From Algibacter amylolyticus (GTDB lineage Bacteria > Bacteroidota > Bacteroidia > Flavobacteriales > Flavobacteriaceae): a stretch of 64,000 nucleotides of DNA. The notes under the pieces were generated by a model that ran no database searches, was not told where the DNA came from, and saw nothing but the letters and a program-made list of their open reading frames with translations. This document shows positions 28,498 to 37,068 of this stretch, piece after piece. The stretch covers positions 1 to 64,000 of the forward strand of contig NZ_JACHGE010000006.1 in assembly GCF_014202225.1 (NCBI RefSeq), given 5' to 3'. The first letter of the stretch is position 1; each line of letters starts with the position of its first letter. A program made the position numbers and the translations under genes.

Positions 28498-28947
28498 ATG
28501 ACTAAAATTTTAATGGTTTGCTTAGGAAACATTTGTCGTTCTCCTCTAGCTGAAGGTATTTTAAAGTCAAAACTTTCAAAAGATTTTATAGTGGATTCTG
28601 CCGGAACTGCCAACTACCATAGTGGTGCTGCTCCAGATACACGCTCAATAGCCGTGGCAAGAAAATATGGTTTAGATATTTCAAATTTAAAAGGCAGACA
28701 ATTCAACGTTACCGATTTTGATACATTCGATTTGATTTATGTTATGGATCAATCTAATTACAACAACGTTATTAAGTTAGCTAGACATAATGAAGACATT
28801 GCAAAAGTAAAACTTATTTTAAACGAAGTACACGAAGGTAAAAATTACGAAGTTCCAGATCCATATTACGGCGGTGATCATGGTTTTGAAAACGTATACC
28901 AAATGTTAGATGAAGCCTGCGATGTTATAGCAAGCAGTCTTATCTAA
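28498..28947 (+). CDS. Low-molecular-weight protein-tyrosine phosphatase
   Basis: A 149-residue phosphatase with the P-loop C8LGNICRS (Cys8 as nucleophile, Arg14) and general acid Asp121 in the PDPYYGG loop. In other bacteria such enzymes act on bacterial tyrosine kinases that control polysaccharide export, but no such kinase is nearby. Probably cotranscribed with dnaA. Confidence 0.95.
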   Translation: MTKILMVCLGNICRSPLAEGILKSKLSKDFIVDSAGTANYHSGAAPDTRSIAVARKYGLDISNLKGRQFNVTDFDTFDLIYVMDQSNYNNVIKLARHNEDIAKVKLILNEVHEGKNYEVPDPYYGGDHGFENVYQMLDEACDVIASSLI

Positions 28948-28982
28948 TTTTATCTTTTTCAATTAATTAGGGTCTTATTTAT

Positions 28983-28990
28983 TAACTTTA
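28983..28990 (+). promoter_or_regulatory. Possible -7 box for the sugar dehydrogenase gene
   Basis: TAACTTTA matches TAnnTTTG in seven of eight places and lies 16 bases before the start codon. No TTG at the usual distance upstream. Confidence 0.3.
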
Positions 28991-29006
28991 CGTAAAAAGA
29001 CACGCC

Positions 29007-30425
29007 ATGAAACCACTAACTCTTCTAATTATATGTTGTTTTTACAGCACTATATTGTTATCGCAATCTGTAAATCTTATAAGTTTTGCTTCAGGCTTTT
29101 CGCAGCCTGTTGAAATTGCAATTACCAACACAGCTAATGATTCCCGTCTGTTTATTGTTGAAAAATCTGGAGTAATAAAAATCATAAACGCAGATGGCAG
29201 CGTTAAACCTACTCTGTTTTTGGATATTACTAGTCGTGTTGGGGCTGGTGGAGAACGCGGATTTTTAGGACTAGCTTTTGCTCCAGACTATGCCTCTACA
29301 GGAAGATTTTATGTAAACTATACAGACAATACTAGCACAGGAAAGCCGAATACGATAATTGCACGATATACAGTAAGTACAAACCCAGATATAGCCAATA
29401 CCAATGGCACTACCCTATTATCGTACCAGCAACCCTTTGGGAATCATAACGGCGGAAAAATAGCTTTTGGACAAGATGGCTTTTTATATATAGCTGTTGG
29501 CGATGGTGGTAGCAGTGGCGATCCCGCAGATAGAGCACAAAACACCTCTAGTCTTTTTGGAAAGTTATTAAGAATTGATGTAAGTGGCAACCTTTACTCT
29601 ATACCTAGTACCAATCCGTACGCCGAATCGGCCAATGAACCAACGGACCCTAGACCTGAAATTTACGCTATGGGTTTACGAAATCCTTGGAAGTTTTCTT
29701 TCGATAAAAACAATGGCGACCTATGGATTGCAGATGTTGGACAATATTTAATTGAGGAAATTAATAAAGTTAACGGTTCTGGAACACCAGGAGACAATTA
29801 TGGTTGGCGATGTTTTGAAGGTAGCAATCCTTTTAACGACCAAGGTAATTGCCCAACTGGAGGCATTAACAGCACTATAAAACCTGTTGCAGAGTATAAT
29901 CATTCCGGTGGAAAATGCTCTATTACCGGAGGTTACATTTACAGAGGCTCTACGTTTTCAAGTTTTACAGGAAAATATTTTTTTGCCGATTATTGTAGTG
30001 GAGAAATAGGACTATTAACCAACACAGAAGGCAATTGGTCCATGAACCTCCAGACGCCTACAAACAAACACAATTGGACTACATTTGGAGAAGATATTAA
30101 CGGTGAATTGTATATTGCAGGTGGCTCAACAGTATACAAAATTCAGGATCCTTCATTAGGTACCACAAAAGTAAAAACCACAGACTATTTTAAAATATTT
30201 CCTAATCCATCTGAAGACTATATTAAAATAGATTTGACTAATAATTACAACCAGGTTAACACAATTACTATTTTAAATATTAACGGACAAAATATTAAAA
30301 CTATTACCAAACCAAATCAGAAACTAATAACCCAATCCACAAAAAATTACGCAAAAGGATTATATTTCATTGAAATTACAACGAAAGACCATTCAAAAGC
30401 CATTAAAAAACTTATCATAAATTAA
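29007..30425 (+). CDS. Secreted PQQ-dependent sugar dehydrogenase-like protein with T9SS sorting domain
   Basis: A 472-residue exported protein. After a signal peptide (about 1-19), residues 25-380 form a glucose/sorbosone dehydrogenase β-propeller (ERGFLGLAFAPDY, FGNHNGGKIAFGQDG, YAMGLRNPWKFSFD, GGYIYRG). The last 75 residues, beginning FKIFPNPSEDY and ending KKLIIN, are a type A sorting domain for type IX secretion, so the protein should be secreted or bound to the cell surface. Whether it binds PQQ or oxidises sugars is inferred from the family only. Confidence 0.92.
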   Translation: MKPLTLLIICCFYSTILLSQSVNLISFASGFSQPVEIAITNTANDSRLFIVEKSGVIKIINADGSVKPTLFLDITSRVGAGGERGFLGLAFAPDYASTGRFYVNYTDNTSTGKPNTIIARYTVSTNPDIANTNGTTLLSYQQPFGNHNGGKIAFGQDGFLYIAVGDGGSSGDPADRAQNTSSLFGKLLRIDVSGNLYSIPSTNPYAESANEPTDPRPEIYAMGLRNPWKFSFDKNNGDLWIADVGQYLIEEINKVNGSGTPGDNYGWRCFEGSNPFNDQGNCPTGGINSTIKPVAEYNHSGGKCSITGGYIYRGSTFSSFTGKYFFADYCSGEIGLLTNTEGNWSMNLQTPTNKHNWTTFGEDINGELYIAGGSTVYKIQDPSLGTTKVKTTDYFKIFPNPSEDYIKIDLTNNYNQVNTITILNINGQNIKTITKPNQKLITQSTKNYAKGLYFIEITTKDHSKAIKKLIIN

Positions 30426-31142
30426 ATGACTAACAAAATCGGTAAATTATACCTTATACCAACAACCTTAGGCGACAACGAACCATTAGAAGTTTTACCT
30501 ATTAGCGTAAAACAAGCCATAGACAACATTGACACCTTTATTGTTGAAAACGACAAAACGGCAAGACGCTTTATAAAACGCATAAGTCCGGAAAAATCGC
30601 AGCCATCATTAAACATGTTTCATTTAAATAAATTTACCGATGAAGCAGATTTACCTACATTTTTACATCCGTGTTTAAATGGTGTAGATGTTGGTTTACT
30701 TTCCGAAGCAGGTTGTCCTGGGGTAGCAGACCCAGGAGCCGATGTTGTAAAAATTGCCCATCAAAAAAACATAAAAGTAGTACCGCTAGTAGGACCCTCG
30801 TCTATTTTAATGGCCATTATGAGTTCTGGAATGAACGGACAGAGCTTTACTTTTAATGGGTATTTGCCTATTGATAAGGCTGAACGAAAAGCAGAAATTA
30901 AACGTTTAGAGCGTTTATCGTTCGAGCAAAACCAATCGCAAATATTTATTGAAACACCCTACAGAAATAACAAAATGCTTGAAGACCTTTCGGCTGTTTT
31001 GGAGAACAACACCGATATTTGTGTAGCCTGCGATATCACGTTAAGCACCGAGTTTATAAAAACCCAAACCGCAAACCAATGGAAAAAAAATAAGGTAGAC
31101 CTCCATAAAAGACCTACCATATTTATTATTCATAAAAGTTAA
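30426..31142 (+). CDS. Tetrapyrrole-methylase-fold SAM-dependent methyltransferase (RsmI-like)
   Basis: A 238-residue TP-methylase-fold protein. It starts GKLYLIPTTLGDN, close to RsmI (GTLYLVATPIGNL) but with the GN step changed, then LLSEAGCPGVADPG and LVGPSSILMAIMSSG, which are conserved SAM-site blocks. RsmI methylates C1402 of 16S rRNA; this is a paralogue common in Bacteroidota and its target is unproven. It begins right after the sugar dehydrogenase stop. Confidence 0.85.
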   Translation: MTNKIGKLYLIPTTLGDNEPLEVLPISVKQAIDNIDTFIVENDKTARRFIKRISPEKSQPSLNMFHLNKFTDEADLPTFLHPCLNGVDVGLLSEAGCPGVADPGADVVKIAHQKNIKVVPLVGPSSILMAIMSSGMNGQSFTFNGYLPIDKAERKAEIKRLERLSFEQNQSQIFIETPYRNNKMLEDLSAVLENNTDICVACDITLSTEFIKTQTANQWKKNKVDLHKRPTIFIIHKS

Positions 31143-31148
31143 AACCTA

Positions 31149-31808
31149 TTATATAGCTTTAGCTTTTCTATTTGCTTTAACAAAAGAGGTATCATAACCA
31201 GAAAAACGTTTCATGTAATAGTGTACCGTAGTACCATAACCGTCTGCAAAATTATCCAAGCCGTAGCTCCTTAAGTACTTTTTTACACTTCCTGGGCCGG
31301 CAAGATGCGCTGCAGCTAACATACCTGATTCGGTAATAATAATACCGTTAATGCGTTTACCAACAAAGTTTTTAATATCTCTTCTTAAAATCCATTTGTT
31401 ACGTGCAGAATTAGCAATAAATGCTTTTTCTTGTAGCTTTGGGCTTTTTAGAAACTTTTCAGGGTTATGTATACCAATAAGCTTTAATGTTTCGGAGCCA
31501 AATTGATATTTACCTAAATACCCGTAAGTATTTACACTAGAGTAATCGCCTCCAGACTCTTTAAAAGCCAAAGCCTCTTTAAAACCAACAAAAGATTTTC
31601 CTAAGTAAGGTGAGAATTCAAAATCGGAATCTGATAACTCCGATTCATTTTCGTTCACAGCAGCAATATTACTAACCGTGTAATTTAAGTCTAAGCCTTC
31701 AGTTGAGTACTTGCTTAAATCGATTGTTTCATTTGATTGAAACGACACATACAATAGTGTTAATATTGTAAGCGTAATAGTTACGAATCTTCCAATATTC
31801 CTTATCAT
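31149..31808 (-). CDS. Exported lysozyme-like (lytic transglycosylase-like) protein
   Basis: A 219-residue protein with an N-terminal signal or anchor helix (about 6-24) and a lysozyme-like domain from about residue 75. The ALAFKESGGDYSSVN segment places a probable catalytic Glu, and GYLGKYQFG follows as in Slt/VirB1-like folds. Likely to cut peptidoglycan, but unproven. The start at 31808 (MIRNIGRF) gives a normal signal peptide; a Met 14 codons earlier (31850) is less likely. An exact promoter lies at 31868-31898. Confidence 0.75.
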   Translation of the reverse strand: MIRNIGRFVTITLTILTLLYVSFQSNETIDLSKYSTEGLDLNYTVSNIAAVNENESELSDSDFEFSPYLGKSFVGFKEALAFKESGGDYSSVNTYGYLGKYQFGSETLKLIGIHNPEKFLKSPKLQEKAFIANSARNKWILRRDIKNFVGKRINGIIITESGMLAAAHLAGPGSVKKYLRSYGLDNFADGYGTTVHYYMKRFSGYDTSFVKANRKAKAI

Positions 31809-31867
31809 AATTTTAAATTTTTTCGATATATATATACAAATTATATACACCGTGAAATTTGAGCGTG

Positions 31868-31898
31868 CAAAAGTACACCTTTTTTCAATAACTTCAAA
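31868..31898 (-). promoter_or_regulatory. Promoter of the lysozyme-like gene
   Basis: Read leftward: TTTG (31898-31895), a 19-base spacer, then TACTTTTG (31875-31868). Both elements match the Bacteroidota consensus exactly, with transcription predicted from about 31861. Confidence 0.75.
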
Positions 31899-31920
31899 AT
31901 TAATCGATTAAGTACACTTT

Positions 31921-32832
31921 CTATATGTAGAATAGATGAAATACAGCCTTATTTTTATTGAATTCTAAGGTTGGAAAAGGGATTTTTATCATGTTAAAAA
32001 CATCGAAAACAGACCTTAAAAGCTTAGAGTTTGTTTTTATAGCTTTTAAATTTACATCCAAACTTAAGTAGTATTGTCTATAACGCCGATTGGTGTTTAT
32101 TAATTGACTATCAACACCTTCTAACCCTGTTAGCATGCCATCGGCACCATAGCCAACCGCTACATTTAGCCATTTAGGAACGCTACTTTCTTTAAAAAAC
32201 GAATGTATGTTCGCGCTAAGCCAATAAGTTTGTCCGTTGTAATCTTTTAAGGTTTGCTCTAGGAAGGTTTCACCAAGCTTATCTGGACGTTGTTTGGCGT
32301 ACTTAGTTTGATGAAAACTGTATTTTAAGGCAATTCGTTGCTCTTTCCATAGTAATTCTTGCCCAATATAGAGTCCTGTTCCTGCTCCGTTGGCTAAAAT
32401 ATCGCCCCATGAAAATCCCCATTCGGATGAAAATCCATCTAACACTTCAACAGCCGATAAAAATGAAAAACCTAAAGTAGCTCCGTAAATTAATTGATGC
32501 TTTTTGTTGACACCGCTCCAATGTAATAATTGAGCTCCATGCTTTCCTAGTTGATAAGACGTAAACGCATGTCCTAATTTATCCATTTGTAACCACTGAT
32601 TATTATCGTTTGTGGTATGAAACTTGGATTGTTCGAAATCGGCATACCAAAGTTGATGTAACCCAACCAATGTTAAGCCACCTATAGCAGCTTCGGTAAT
32701 AACCACAGCATTTCGGCGTGGTTTATTAAGTGTGTCGCTTGGGGTTAAAAAGGCATTTAGTTTAGATTGCGAAAAAGAAGCCACCGGCAACATAACAAAA
32801 AGAATAATATGTTTTAACGCCCAAAACCGCAC
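31921..32832 (-). CDS. DUF2279 family exported protein
   Basis: A 303-residue protein with a signal peptide (ending near ASFSQ, residue 22). The DKLGHAFTSYQLGK block and the FSSEWGFSWGDILANGAGT block with conserved His, Glu and Asp match DUF2279. Function unknown; it may be embedded in or attached to the outer membrane. Its start shares one base with the mltG stop, so the two are expressed together. Confidence 0.8.
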   Translation of the reverse strand: MRFWALKHIILFVMLPVASFSQSKLNAFLTPSDTLNKPRRNAVVITEAAIGGLTLVGLHQLWYADFEQSKFHTTNDNNQWLQMDKLGHAFTSYQLGKHGAQLLHWSGVNKKHQLIYGATLGFSFLSAVEVLDGFSSEWGFSWGDILANGAGTGLYIGQELLWKEQRIALKYSFHQTKYAKQRPDKLGETFLEQTLKDYNGQTYWLSANIHSFFKESSVPKWLNVAVGYGADGMLTGLEGVDSQLINTNRRYRQYYLSLDVNLKAIKTNSKLLRSVFDVFNMIKIPFPTLEFNKNKAVFHLFYI

Positions 32833-33875
32833 TATTTATTTATGCCTTGAGATGATAAATAGCGCTGATATTCTCTAGCATTTACATTATGTTGTGCTAA
32901 GGTTTTGGCAAACTTATGGAAGCCATAACGTTTAGCATCGGCAGCAAAATATAAATACTTATGTTTTTCAAAATTTAAGACCGCATTTATGGCCGATATA
33001 TCTGGCATGGCGATAAGTCCTGGAGGCAAGCCTCTATTCTTATACGTATTATAAGGCGAAGCAATGTCTTTATGGACATTAAGCACACGTTTTATTACCG
33101 TGTTTTTGTACTTAGGAAGTTGGTAAGCTGCAAATTTTAAAGTAGGATCTGCTTGAAGTGGCATACCTATACGTATCCTATTCATGTAAACACCTGCTAT
33201 TCTTGGCTGCTCCGATGCTTGTTTAGACTCTTCGTACACTATAGACGCCAATGCAATAACTTGATCTTGCGATAAACCAATGGCATTTGCTTTTTTAATT
33301 TTAGCATCGGTCCAGAATCGTTTATATTCCTTTAACATACGTGCTCTAAAATCTTCGGCAGATGTGTTCCAAAAAAACTCATAGCTATTTGGCAAATACA
33401 TACCTAAAGCTGTAGCCTCTTTAAAACCGTTTTCGCTTAAAAAAGCGCTATCCTTCATGGCATTTAAAAGGGATATGCTATCTGCTTCAATTTCTTTTGA
33501 AACACGACCTGCTAATTTTTCGAGTGTACTTTGATTATTAAAAGATACTTTAATTGGCAAATTTTTGCTTCTAATAGAGTTTATAATATCGTTATTGGTC
33601 ATGCCCTTATTTATTTGGAAACGACCTGCCTTAACGTATTTATTATACTCTTTACGCTCGGCTAAATCATCGAACGAATCTATATCCTCCAATAAAGGTT
33701 CCAACTGCGCACGAACATCTTGATAGTTTGCTCCCGTTGGGACATAAATATAGGCGCTTTCGTTATTAAAAGCTGTGTTTGGTTTTAACATGGCTTTGTA
33801 AACAAAATTGGCGAAAAAAGCAGCCACAATAAGGCCAATAACTAAAATTGCTAAGAGTATTTTTTTTATGTACAT
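32832..33875 (-). CDS. mltG: Endolytic transglycosylase MltG
   Basis: Cuts nascent glycan strands and so sets peptidoglycan chain length. 347 residues: one membrane helix (about 5-25), a LysM-like/YceG N-terminal part, and the catalytic domain with ALASIVYEESKQ (Glu215/Glu216) and YMNRIRIGMPLQADPT. Ends with AKTLAQHNVNAREY, as usual. It follows the GNAT gene immediately. Confidence 0.95.
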   Translation of the reverse strand: MYIKKILLAILVIGLIVAAFFANFVYKAMLKPNTAFNNESAYIYVPTGANYQDVRAQLEPLLEDIDSFDDLAERKEYNKYVKAGRFQINKGMTNNDIINSIRSKNLPIKVSFNNQSTLEKLAGRVSKEIEADSISLLNAMKDSAFLSENGFKEATALGMYLPNSYEFFWNTSAEDFRARMLKEYKRFWTDAKIKKANAIGLSQDQVIALASIVYEESKQASEQPRIAGVYMNRIRIGMPLQADPTLKFAAYQLPKYKNTVIKRVLNVHKDIASPYNTYKNRGLPPGLIAMPDISAINAVLNFEKHKYLYFAADAKRYGFHKFAKTLAQHNVNAREYQRYLSSQGINK

Positions 33876-34400
33876 CTATTTATTAATAAGCTGGTATAAG
33901 TATTCGTTTTTATAAGAACCATTTACATAGTTCCAGTCTTTTTTTAGTCCTATTTCTTTAAAACCTTGATTTGAAAACAGTTTGATGCTGGCATCATTTT
34001 CTTCTGAAATATTACAGTATAACTGATGTAAATCGAGATGTGTAAAACTATAGTTGATTAATAGTTTTAGAGCTTCGCGACCATAGCCTTTTAATCTATT
34101 GGTAGATTCTTTAACCAAAATCCCCACGCCTGCTCTTCTGTTTTTAAAATCGAAATCGAATAAATCAATCATTCCCAATGCCACATCGTTATAACTTGAA
34201 ATAACCAATCTTAATTGTTTTACTTCAAAAATATCTTTGTGCGCATGCTCTAAATACTGTTTAATTAAAAACCGAGAATATGGGGTTTGGGTATTACTAA
34301 TTTCCCAGATAGACTCATCGTTTTCGATGGTATGGATAAAATCCAAATCTTCCGGTTCTAAAGCACGTAAATATATGTTTTCGCCTTTTAGAGTAATCAT
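33876..34400 (-). CDS. RimJ/RimL-like GNAT acetyltransferase
   Basis: A 174-residue acetyltransferase starting LKGENIYLRALEPEDLDF as RimJ/RimL-type enzymes do; the acetyl-CoA loop is RLKGYGREALKLL and the later HQLYCNISEENDASIKLFSNQGF is typical. Substrate unknown (protein N-terminus or small molecule). It overlaps dapF by four bases and precedes mltG directly, so dapF, this gene, mltG and DUF2279 form one operon. Confidence 0.9.
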   Translation of the reverse strand: MITLKGENIYLRALEPEDLDFIHTIENDESIWEISNTQTPYSRFLIKQYLEHAHKDIFEVKQLRLVISSYNDVALGMIDLFDFDFKNRRAGVGILVKESTNRLKGYGREALKLLINYSFTHLDLHQLYCNISEENDASIKLFSNQGFKEIGLKKDWNYVNGSYKNEYLYQLINK

Positions 34401-35170
34401 ATACTACCTTTAAAAATAAGTTTTGCAGGACCACTTAGCCATACATTTTTATAAATGCCGTCCTCCACATTAAAACTTACTTTTAGTTTTCCGCCTTGAA
34501 CATTTAAATTAACTAAGTTTTTTTCGGTTTCACCAATATAATGCATAGCAATAGCTACGGCTGTTACACCTGTTCCGCAGGATAAGGTTTCGTCCTCTAC
34601 ACCGCGCTCGTAAGTTCGCACTCTAAACTCTGTGTCCGATTGTTTTTTCACAAAATTAACATTGGTACCAGCCTCATTATAAGGTTCGCCATAGCGAATA
34701 TTAGCGCCTTGGGTTTTAATACTGAAATCTTCAATATTAGGTTCAAATTGCACATGATGCGGCGACCCTGTATTTAAAAACACATGGTTTTTATGGGTTT
34801 CGATTTTAGACACATCTAGCATTTGTAAATTAACGATATCTCCTTCTACAGTTGCATGATGTAAACCATCGATAGCCTCGAAAACGGCTTTATCTTTAAT
34901 AACTCCCAGTTCCTTAGCAAAAGCGACTAAACAGCGCCCACCGTTACCACACATGGTACTTTCGTTACCATCCGCATTGTAATACACCATTTTAAAATCG
35001 TGTTCTGGATGGTTTTCTAGTAAAATTAATCCGTCTGCTCCTACTCCAAACCGGCGGTCGCATAAAAAAGCAACGCGTTTGGTATCGTTTTTATTGAATG
35101 TTTGCTGACGATTATCAATCATCACAAAATCATTCCCTGTTCCTTGGTATTTATAAAAAGTTTGTTGCAT
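34397..35170 (-). CDS. dapF: Diaminopimelate epimerase
   Basis: Converts LL- to meso-diaminopimelate for peptidoglycan and lysine. The 257 residues hold both catalytic cysteines, Cys74 (MCGNGGRC) and Cys198 (LSCGTG), in the pseudo-symmetric two-lobe fold. The start at 35170 (MQQTFYKYQG) is preferred over the Met at 35182, because the -7 box at 35180-35187 overlaps that earlier codon. Confidence 0.97.
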   Translation of the reverse strand: MQQTFYKYQGTGNDFVMIDNRQQTFNKNDTKRVAFLCDRRFGVGADGLILLENHPEHDFKMVYYNADGNESTMCGNGGRCLVAFAKELGVIKDKAVFEAIDGLHHATVEGDIVNLQMLDVSKIETHKNHVFLNTGSPHHVQFEPNIEDFSIKTQGANIRYGEPYNEAGTNVNFVKKQSDTEFRVRTYERGVEDETLSCGTGVTAVAIAMHYIGETEKNLVNLNVQGGKLKVSFNVEDGIYKNVWLSGPAKLIFKGSI

Positions 35171-35179
35171 AATGTAGCA

Positions 35180-35187
35180 CAAAGATA
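35180..35187 (-). promoter_or_regulatory. dapF -7 box
   Basis: Read leftward: TATCTTTG, an exact TAnnTTTG box with transcription predicted near 35174, just before the chosen start codon. No TTG at the usual distance. Confidence 0.45.
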
Positions 35188-35256
35188 AAGAAGTGATTTA
35201 AATTTTTTGGGGTAATATTAAAGCTAGTTAATAATTACTACACTTTATTGGTAAGT

Positions 35257-35339
35257 GCGCTAGGGATAGCAATGGAAAGCCCACAGGGAGGTACGACCGA
35301 GGACTTGAAATGAATAGCCCGACCCTTGTGGTAGCGCCC
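35257..35339 (+). repeat. Dispersed intergenic repeat, copy B
   Basis: It begins GCGCTAGGGATAGCAATGG and ends CCCGACCCTTGTGGTAGCGCCC-like, the same ends as copies A and D, with a middle (GGAGGTACGACCGAGGACTTG) like that of copy D. It lies in the 313-base gap between the diverging dapF and htrA genes. The rest of that gap (35188-35256 and 35340-35483) is AT-rich with no gene; a TAATTTTA word near 35456 is a weak candidate -7 box for htrA. Confidence 0.75.
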
Positions 35340-35483
35340 AAATTATTATTTTTTTTTGGAGTGTTAAATGAGCGTTAAAGTTGGCGTTAAAAAAAGTTAA
35401 AACGAATTTATGTATTCAATAAATAATTAATTTTAATCGTTAAATAGATTGAAATAATTTTAAAACATACAAGATTAACGCAT

Positions 35484-36887
35484 ATGAAAAAGATTTTAAC
35501 ATTAGTATTCGTATCGGCTTTGGGTGGCATTTTCACCTTAGGAACCTACAAGTTTTTTTTAGAAGAAAAGCAACCTGTTGTTATTGCTGCAGCTGCCGAA
35601 AACCCTACATTTTTACCAACAAGCAACACACGGCCTTTATTTAGTGCCGAGGATAAAATAGATTTTACCATAGCTGCCGAAAATACTGTAAACGCGGTGG
35701 TACACGTTAAAAATGTTACACTTAGTAAAGGGACATACACCATGCAAGATTTGTTTTCGGGACGATCGTCTGAACGTGCACAAACGGGCACGGGATCTGG
35801 TGTTATTATTAACGCCGATGGTTATATAATTACCAATAACCATGTTATTAAAAATGCCCACGAATTATCGGTTACCTTAAACAATAATAAAACGTATACA
35901 GCGGAATTGGTTGGTGCCGACGAAAAAACGGATATCGCGCTTTTAAAAATCGATGCCGACGAGGAATTACCATTTGTAACTTTTGCGGATTCTGATAATG
36001 CTAAAATTGGCGAATGGGTATTGGCTGTTGGTAACCCATTTAATTTAACATCGACTGTTACGGCGGGTATTATTAGTGCAAAATCTAGAGATTTATCGGG
36101 TACAAGCAGACAATCGTTTATTCAAACAGATGCGGCAGTAAACCCAGGAAATTCTGGTGGTGCTTTAGTGAATACTAATGGTGAATTGGTAGGAATTAAT
36201 ACCGCTATAACATCGCAAACGGGCTCTTATGTAGGATATTCTTTTGCTGTACCTAGTAATATTGCTAGAAAAGTGATTGAAGATATAATGGAGTTTGGAA
36301 ACGTACAAAACGGTATTTTAGGTATACAAGGTGGCGCTTTAAATAGTATGAATGCTGAAAAAATTGGAGTTCCTGACACCGAAGGTGTTTATATTGATGA
36401 TGTGGTTGCAGATTCTGGAGCTGAAAAAGCAGGTATTAAAAAAGGTGATATAATTAAAGAAATTGATAATATTAAAGTATCTAAATTCTCTGATTTAACC
36501 GGACATTTAAGCGCTAAACGCCCTAACGATGTGGTAAACTTAATAGTATCTAGAGATGGCGATTTAAAAACTATACCTGTAACGCTAGCAAAAAATGACA
36601 CCTTTACTATGCCGCTTGTAGGACGAATTAAAGATGCTAAGGCTAAAGACCTAAAGAAATTTAATGTGACTTACGGTGTTAAAATTGCTGAACTAGATGA
36701 GCAATATGCCGAATATTGGAAAAAGAATGGTATTATAGAAGGTTGTATTATTACAGCAATTAACGATATTAAAGTGAAAAATGTAGAAGATGTGCAACGT
36801 GCTTTAAGAAATAAATCTAGATACGAAGCTTTAAGACTAGAAGTTATAAATACGAATGGCGATTTAGAACGCTATAATTTTAGATAG
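35484..36887 (+). CDS. Do/HtrA-type serine protease with two PDZ domains
   Basis: A 467-residue periplasmic protease-chaperone. An N-terminal signal/anchor helix (about 3-22) precedes a trypsin-like domain with the catalytic triad His120 (TNNHV), Asp150 (KTDIALL) and Ser224 (GNSGGA). Two PDZ domains follow (about 270-360 and 375-465). It degrades or holds misfolded envelope proteins. The gene stands alone and ends at a strong terminator. Confidence 0.95.
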   Translation: MKKILTLVFVSALGGIFTLGTYKFFLEEKQPVVIAAAAENPTFLPTSNTRPLFSAEDKIDFTIAAENTVNAVVHVKNVTLSKGTYTMQDLFSGRSSERAQTGTGSGVIINADGYIITNNHVIKNAHELSVTLNNNKTYTAELVGADEKTDIALLKIDADEELPFVTFADSDNAKIGEWVLAVGNPFNLTSTVTAGIISAKSRDLSGTSRQSFIQTDAAVNPGNSGGALVNTNGELVGINTAITSQTGSYVGYSFAVPSNIARKVIEDIMEFGNVQNGILGIQGGALNSMNAEKIGVPDTEGVYIDDVVADSGAEKAGIKKGDIIKEIDNIKVSKFSDLTGHLSAKRPNDVVNLIVSRDGDLKTIPVTLAKNDTFTMPLVGRIKDAKAKDLKKFNVTYGVKIAELDEQYAEYWKKNGIIEGCIITAINDIKVKNVEDVQRALRNKSRYEALRLEVINTNGDLERYNFR

Positions 36888-36950
36888 TTTATATACTAAT
36901 TAAGACGACTAATAAGTTTTAATTACCGAAATCAAGTTCCAATTAATTTT

Positions 36951-36995
36951 AATAACCCTTTAAATATACTTATTATTTGAAGGGTTATTTTTTTC
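36951..36995 (+). terminator. htrA terminator
   Basis: AATAACCCTT (36951-36960) pairs perfectly with AAGGGTTATT (36980-36989), followed by a T run. Confidence 0.88.
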
Positions 36996-37068
36996 GTTAA
37001 AGTGCTTTACGAAAACGTTTGAAATATGGTATTTTAGCTAAAACACCACAAACTAAACTTTATACATT